Part shown: positions 62,166 through 64,000 of the stretch, one piece after another
Layout: each line of letters begins with the position of its first letter
Numbering within the stretch: the stretch's first letter is position 1
Source of the DNA: Paracoccus yibinensis
GTDB lineage: Bacteria; Pseudomonadota; Alphaproteobacteria; Rhodobacterales; Rhodobacteraceae
Assembly (NCBI RefSeq): GCF_030846195.1
Contig: NZ_JAVCWH010000006.1
Span: forward strand, 62,001-126,000
DNA length: 64,000 bases
Direction: 5' to 3'
Notes under the pieces: model-generated
Database searches by the model: none
The model's input: the letters and a program-made list of their open reading frames with translations, nothing else
What the model was told of the DNA's origin: nothing
Program-made: the position numbers and the translations under genes

Positions 62166-64000
62166 GAATCATGTCCTTGATCCGTGTAGTCTCCGGCGTC
62201 AATGATCGCATTCAAGGCGTCTGAATAGTGGCTCGGGGTTCGCAGGCCCAGCGTTCTCTTGCGAAGCAAATCAGCACGCTGCTGCGCGGCCCGAGGGTCA
62301 TCCAGAATGGATCGAATGGCGGCGATGTAATCATTGATGTTTTCGACATCGTATACCGGAATTGCAGCATCGGCGGTTGCAATTTCACCCGTGCCGCCGA
62401 CAACAGAACTGACCAAAGGCAATCCGATCGTAGCGACTTCGATGAGCATGTTGGGCACGCCGTCCCAGCCCGATGTATAGAGCCAGACGTCGCAATCCTG
62501 AAGAGGGATTTCGGTGATGTTGCGATAGCTGCCGTTCAGAATAAGATTGCTCGGCTTTTCCATTGGCCAATTTGAACCGCCCCAAACTTGAAAATCGACC
62601 TCCGGCATGTTCTTGGCGATCTTGGTCAGGATGTCGATCCGCTTCTGTGGTGCAAAGCGGCCTCCCCAGAAGACATTCGGACGCTGATTTTCCTTGCGAC
62701 CCCTGACTTTCACCTGCGGCAGGTCGGGATCGGTTGGCGTGTCGAGAACATGGATCCTCGAAAGAGCCTTGCTTGAAAGATGATAACGGCCGGACAGTTC
62801 GTTTTTCAACGCTTGGCTATCCACAAGAACTGCATCGATATAGGGCAAGCTCCGGTGATAGAACTCGATCGGGTATCCATACCAATGCCCGCGCACGTTC
62901 TTTTCCGGGCAGAATAGGTAGACGAAAATCTTGCACAAGTTACCCAGAGGCTGCCCGTATTTCACGACCATGTCCCAGCACAGTGCCGAATTGATGTTCA
63001 GCATGATCGCCGGACGCAAGGCACGAACATATTCGAACAGAACGCGCGGCCGATCGTCGCGCGCGACCTCTTTCAGCACTGCGTGAAGGTCGATAATGCG
63101 AACACCTTCGGGAAACCGTTGATCGTAATCGAACTCGGACGTGTCCGTATGGATGATCACGACGTTCTCGGCGCCATATCGATCGACCAGGACCTGACAG
63201 GCAACGCCCGCGATCTTTGACGATCCGCCCATATGGACCCATGGCAGCACGATCGCGGCTTGCGCGGGTCGCCAATTGGCGGCGTTCATTGCCTGCAGCA
63301 TCGCGCTCATGCAGGACAGGTGATTGCTCGACCGATATGGCGAAAACTGGAATTGCAGGGCAGCGTCATAGGACGACATGATAAGGGGATCAACGTCCGC
63401 AAGCATCGCCACCTGCTTGCCCAACTCTCCGTGCAAGAGGCGATCAACAATCGATTGCCGCCGTTCATCTATCTCTTTTTCGACGGTTTCAGGTTGCCAG
63501 CCATGCAACCGGCAGAACTGATCGAACGGCGCGGCACCGGTGGAAAAACATGACTTTGGCAATCCTTGCCGCTTGCCGAACTTCATATAGTGGATGAAAT
63601 CAGGCAGGTCGGCATGGTTATCCCTCGGACGTATGCTGTTATAGAACGACGCATCGAACCAAAGGTTGGGGGCCCGTCCTTCGGCAGCTCCGTGTTTCAG
63701 GTAATGCTCCACTGGGTCCACGCCGGCCAACGCGATGTCAACGTTTCGGGCGTAATAATAGCTTTTGTCTATCGAGTTTCGAAGGTCTGGGTTGTCTATC
63801 GGATCCTGATCGGACTGGACCTCCGTCTGATCGCTGTTGGTAACATAGTGAAACAGCGGGTTATCTCCGTTGGCAGCAACACTGGGATTTCTCAGAAGAT
63901 AATCCTTCGTATTGAAATAGAAGCTGGGATTCCGGCCTTCGCGCCATCCGTAATCGACATAATGAGCAACCGCCCCTCCCGGATATTCCCGAGTGTCCGG
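62162..64000 (-). CDS. Large glycosyltransferase with N-terminal repeats (5' end outside window)
   Basis: At least 612 residues are visible, and the frame is open to the window edge. The N-terminal part holds repeated units of form HYVDYGWREGRNPSFYFN / HYLKHGAAEGRAPNLWFD / HYMKFGKRQGLPKS, spaced by YL-NPSV-type segments, a repeat common in polysaccharide proteins. The C-terminal GT-B domain has PNVFWGGRFAPQKRIDIL, WLYTSGWDGVPNMLIEVATI (GT4 donor site) and GLPLVSSVVGGTGEI. Lower GC than the replication region. It is coupled to the GT2 gene by a 4-nt overlap. Confidence 0.85.
   Translation of the reverse strand, partial: PDTREYPGGAVAHYVDYGWREGRNPSFYFNTKDYLLRNPSVAANGDNPLFHYVTNSDQTEVQSDQDPIDNPDLRNSIDKSYYYARNVDIALAGVDPVEHYLKHGAAEGRAPNLWFDASFYNSIRPRDNHADLPDFIHYMKFGKRQGLPKSCFSTGAAPFDQFCRLHGWQPETVEKEIDERRQSIVDRLLHGELGKQVAMLADVDPLIMSSYDAALQFQFSPYRSSNHLSCMSAMLQAMNAANWRPAQAAIVLPWVHMGGSSKIAGVACQVLVDRYGAENVVIIHTDTSEFDYDQRFPEGVRIIDLHAVLKEVARDDRPRVLFEYVRALRPAIMLNINSALCWDMVVKYGQPLGNLCKIFVYLFCPEKNVRGHWYGYPIEFYHRSLPYIDAVLVDSQALKNELSGRYHLSSKALSRIHVLDTPTDPDLPQVKVRGRKENQRPNVFWGGRFAPQKRIDILTKIAKNMPEVDFQVWGGSNWPMEKPSNLILNGSYRNITEIPLQDCDVWLYTSGWDGVPNMLIEVATIGLPLVSSVVGGTGEIATADAAIPVYDVENINDYIAAIRSILDDPRAAQQRADLLRKRTLGLRTPSHYSDALNAIIDAGDYTDQGHDS

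Overview
The window looks like part of a large secondary replicon (chromid or megaplasmid) of a GC-rich, denitrifying alphaproteobacterium. Paracoccus or a close Rhodobacteraceae relative fits best. The evidence is the nosCRZDFYLX gene order typical of Paracoccus, VPLPA-CTERM-type sorting tails typical of Rhodobacterales, very high GC, and a divergent initiator/parAB replication module with iterons inside the window. The genus is inferred from gene content, not proven.

Left arm (1-23.5 kb), mostly catabolic: the end of a peptidoglycan-binding protein, a VPLPA-CTERM secreted protein, a UxaA-family dehydratase, a CysK-like PLP enzyme, a small ORF with a clear intrinsic terminator, and an EamA exporter. 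A seven-gene minus-strand sugar operon follows: LacI regulator, xylA, TIM-barrel isomerase, Gfo/Idh oxidoreductase, ABC ATPase, permease, binding protein. Most of its genes overlap by 1-4 nt. Next come a Tpa-like aminotransferase divergent from an XRE-cupin regulator, DUF1810 and other small genes, an M20 peptidase, a membrane-anchored Mrr-like nuclease, MalQ, a GH1-like short TIM barrel, and a sorbosone-dehydrogenase-like protein coupled to a DUF2231 membrane protein.

Replication and partition (23.5-27.7 kb): a plasmid initiator reads left and parA-parB read right. The 522-nt gap between them holds iterons, an AT-rich stretch and a 15-bp parS-like palindrome. Exact further copies of the palindrome (one reverse-complemented) lie inside parB and directly after its stop. 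Three overlapping signalling genes follow: a hybrid histidine kinase with three receiver domains, a CheR-type methyltransferase, and a REC-PAS-HWE kinase-REC protein.

Centre (33.6-43 kb): the complete nitrous oxide reductase cluster nosCRZDFYLX behind an FNR/NNR-type box. Right of it, six minus-strand genes run CDP-alcohol phosphatidyltransferase, sulfatase-fold membrane protein, NMT1/THI5-type binding protein, ABC ATPase, a fused double permease and a glycosyltransferase. Then come cytochrome b561 and the homogentisate pathway.

Right arm (50.4-64 kb) is mosaic. fahA is intact, but only the last third of hmgA remains, cut at the 3' end of an Lrp/BkdR regulator that belongs to a 2-oxoacid dehydrogenase (fused E1, E2) locus. 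This locus is followed by a decayed IS30 transposase and a decayed alanine/sodium symporter gene. Then come intact minCDE, an IS21 istA fragment, a second VPLPA-type protein, and two overlapping glycosyltransferase genes of visibly lower GC. The last of these runs off the window.
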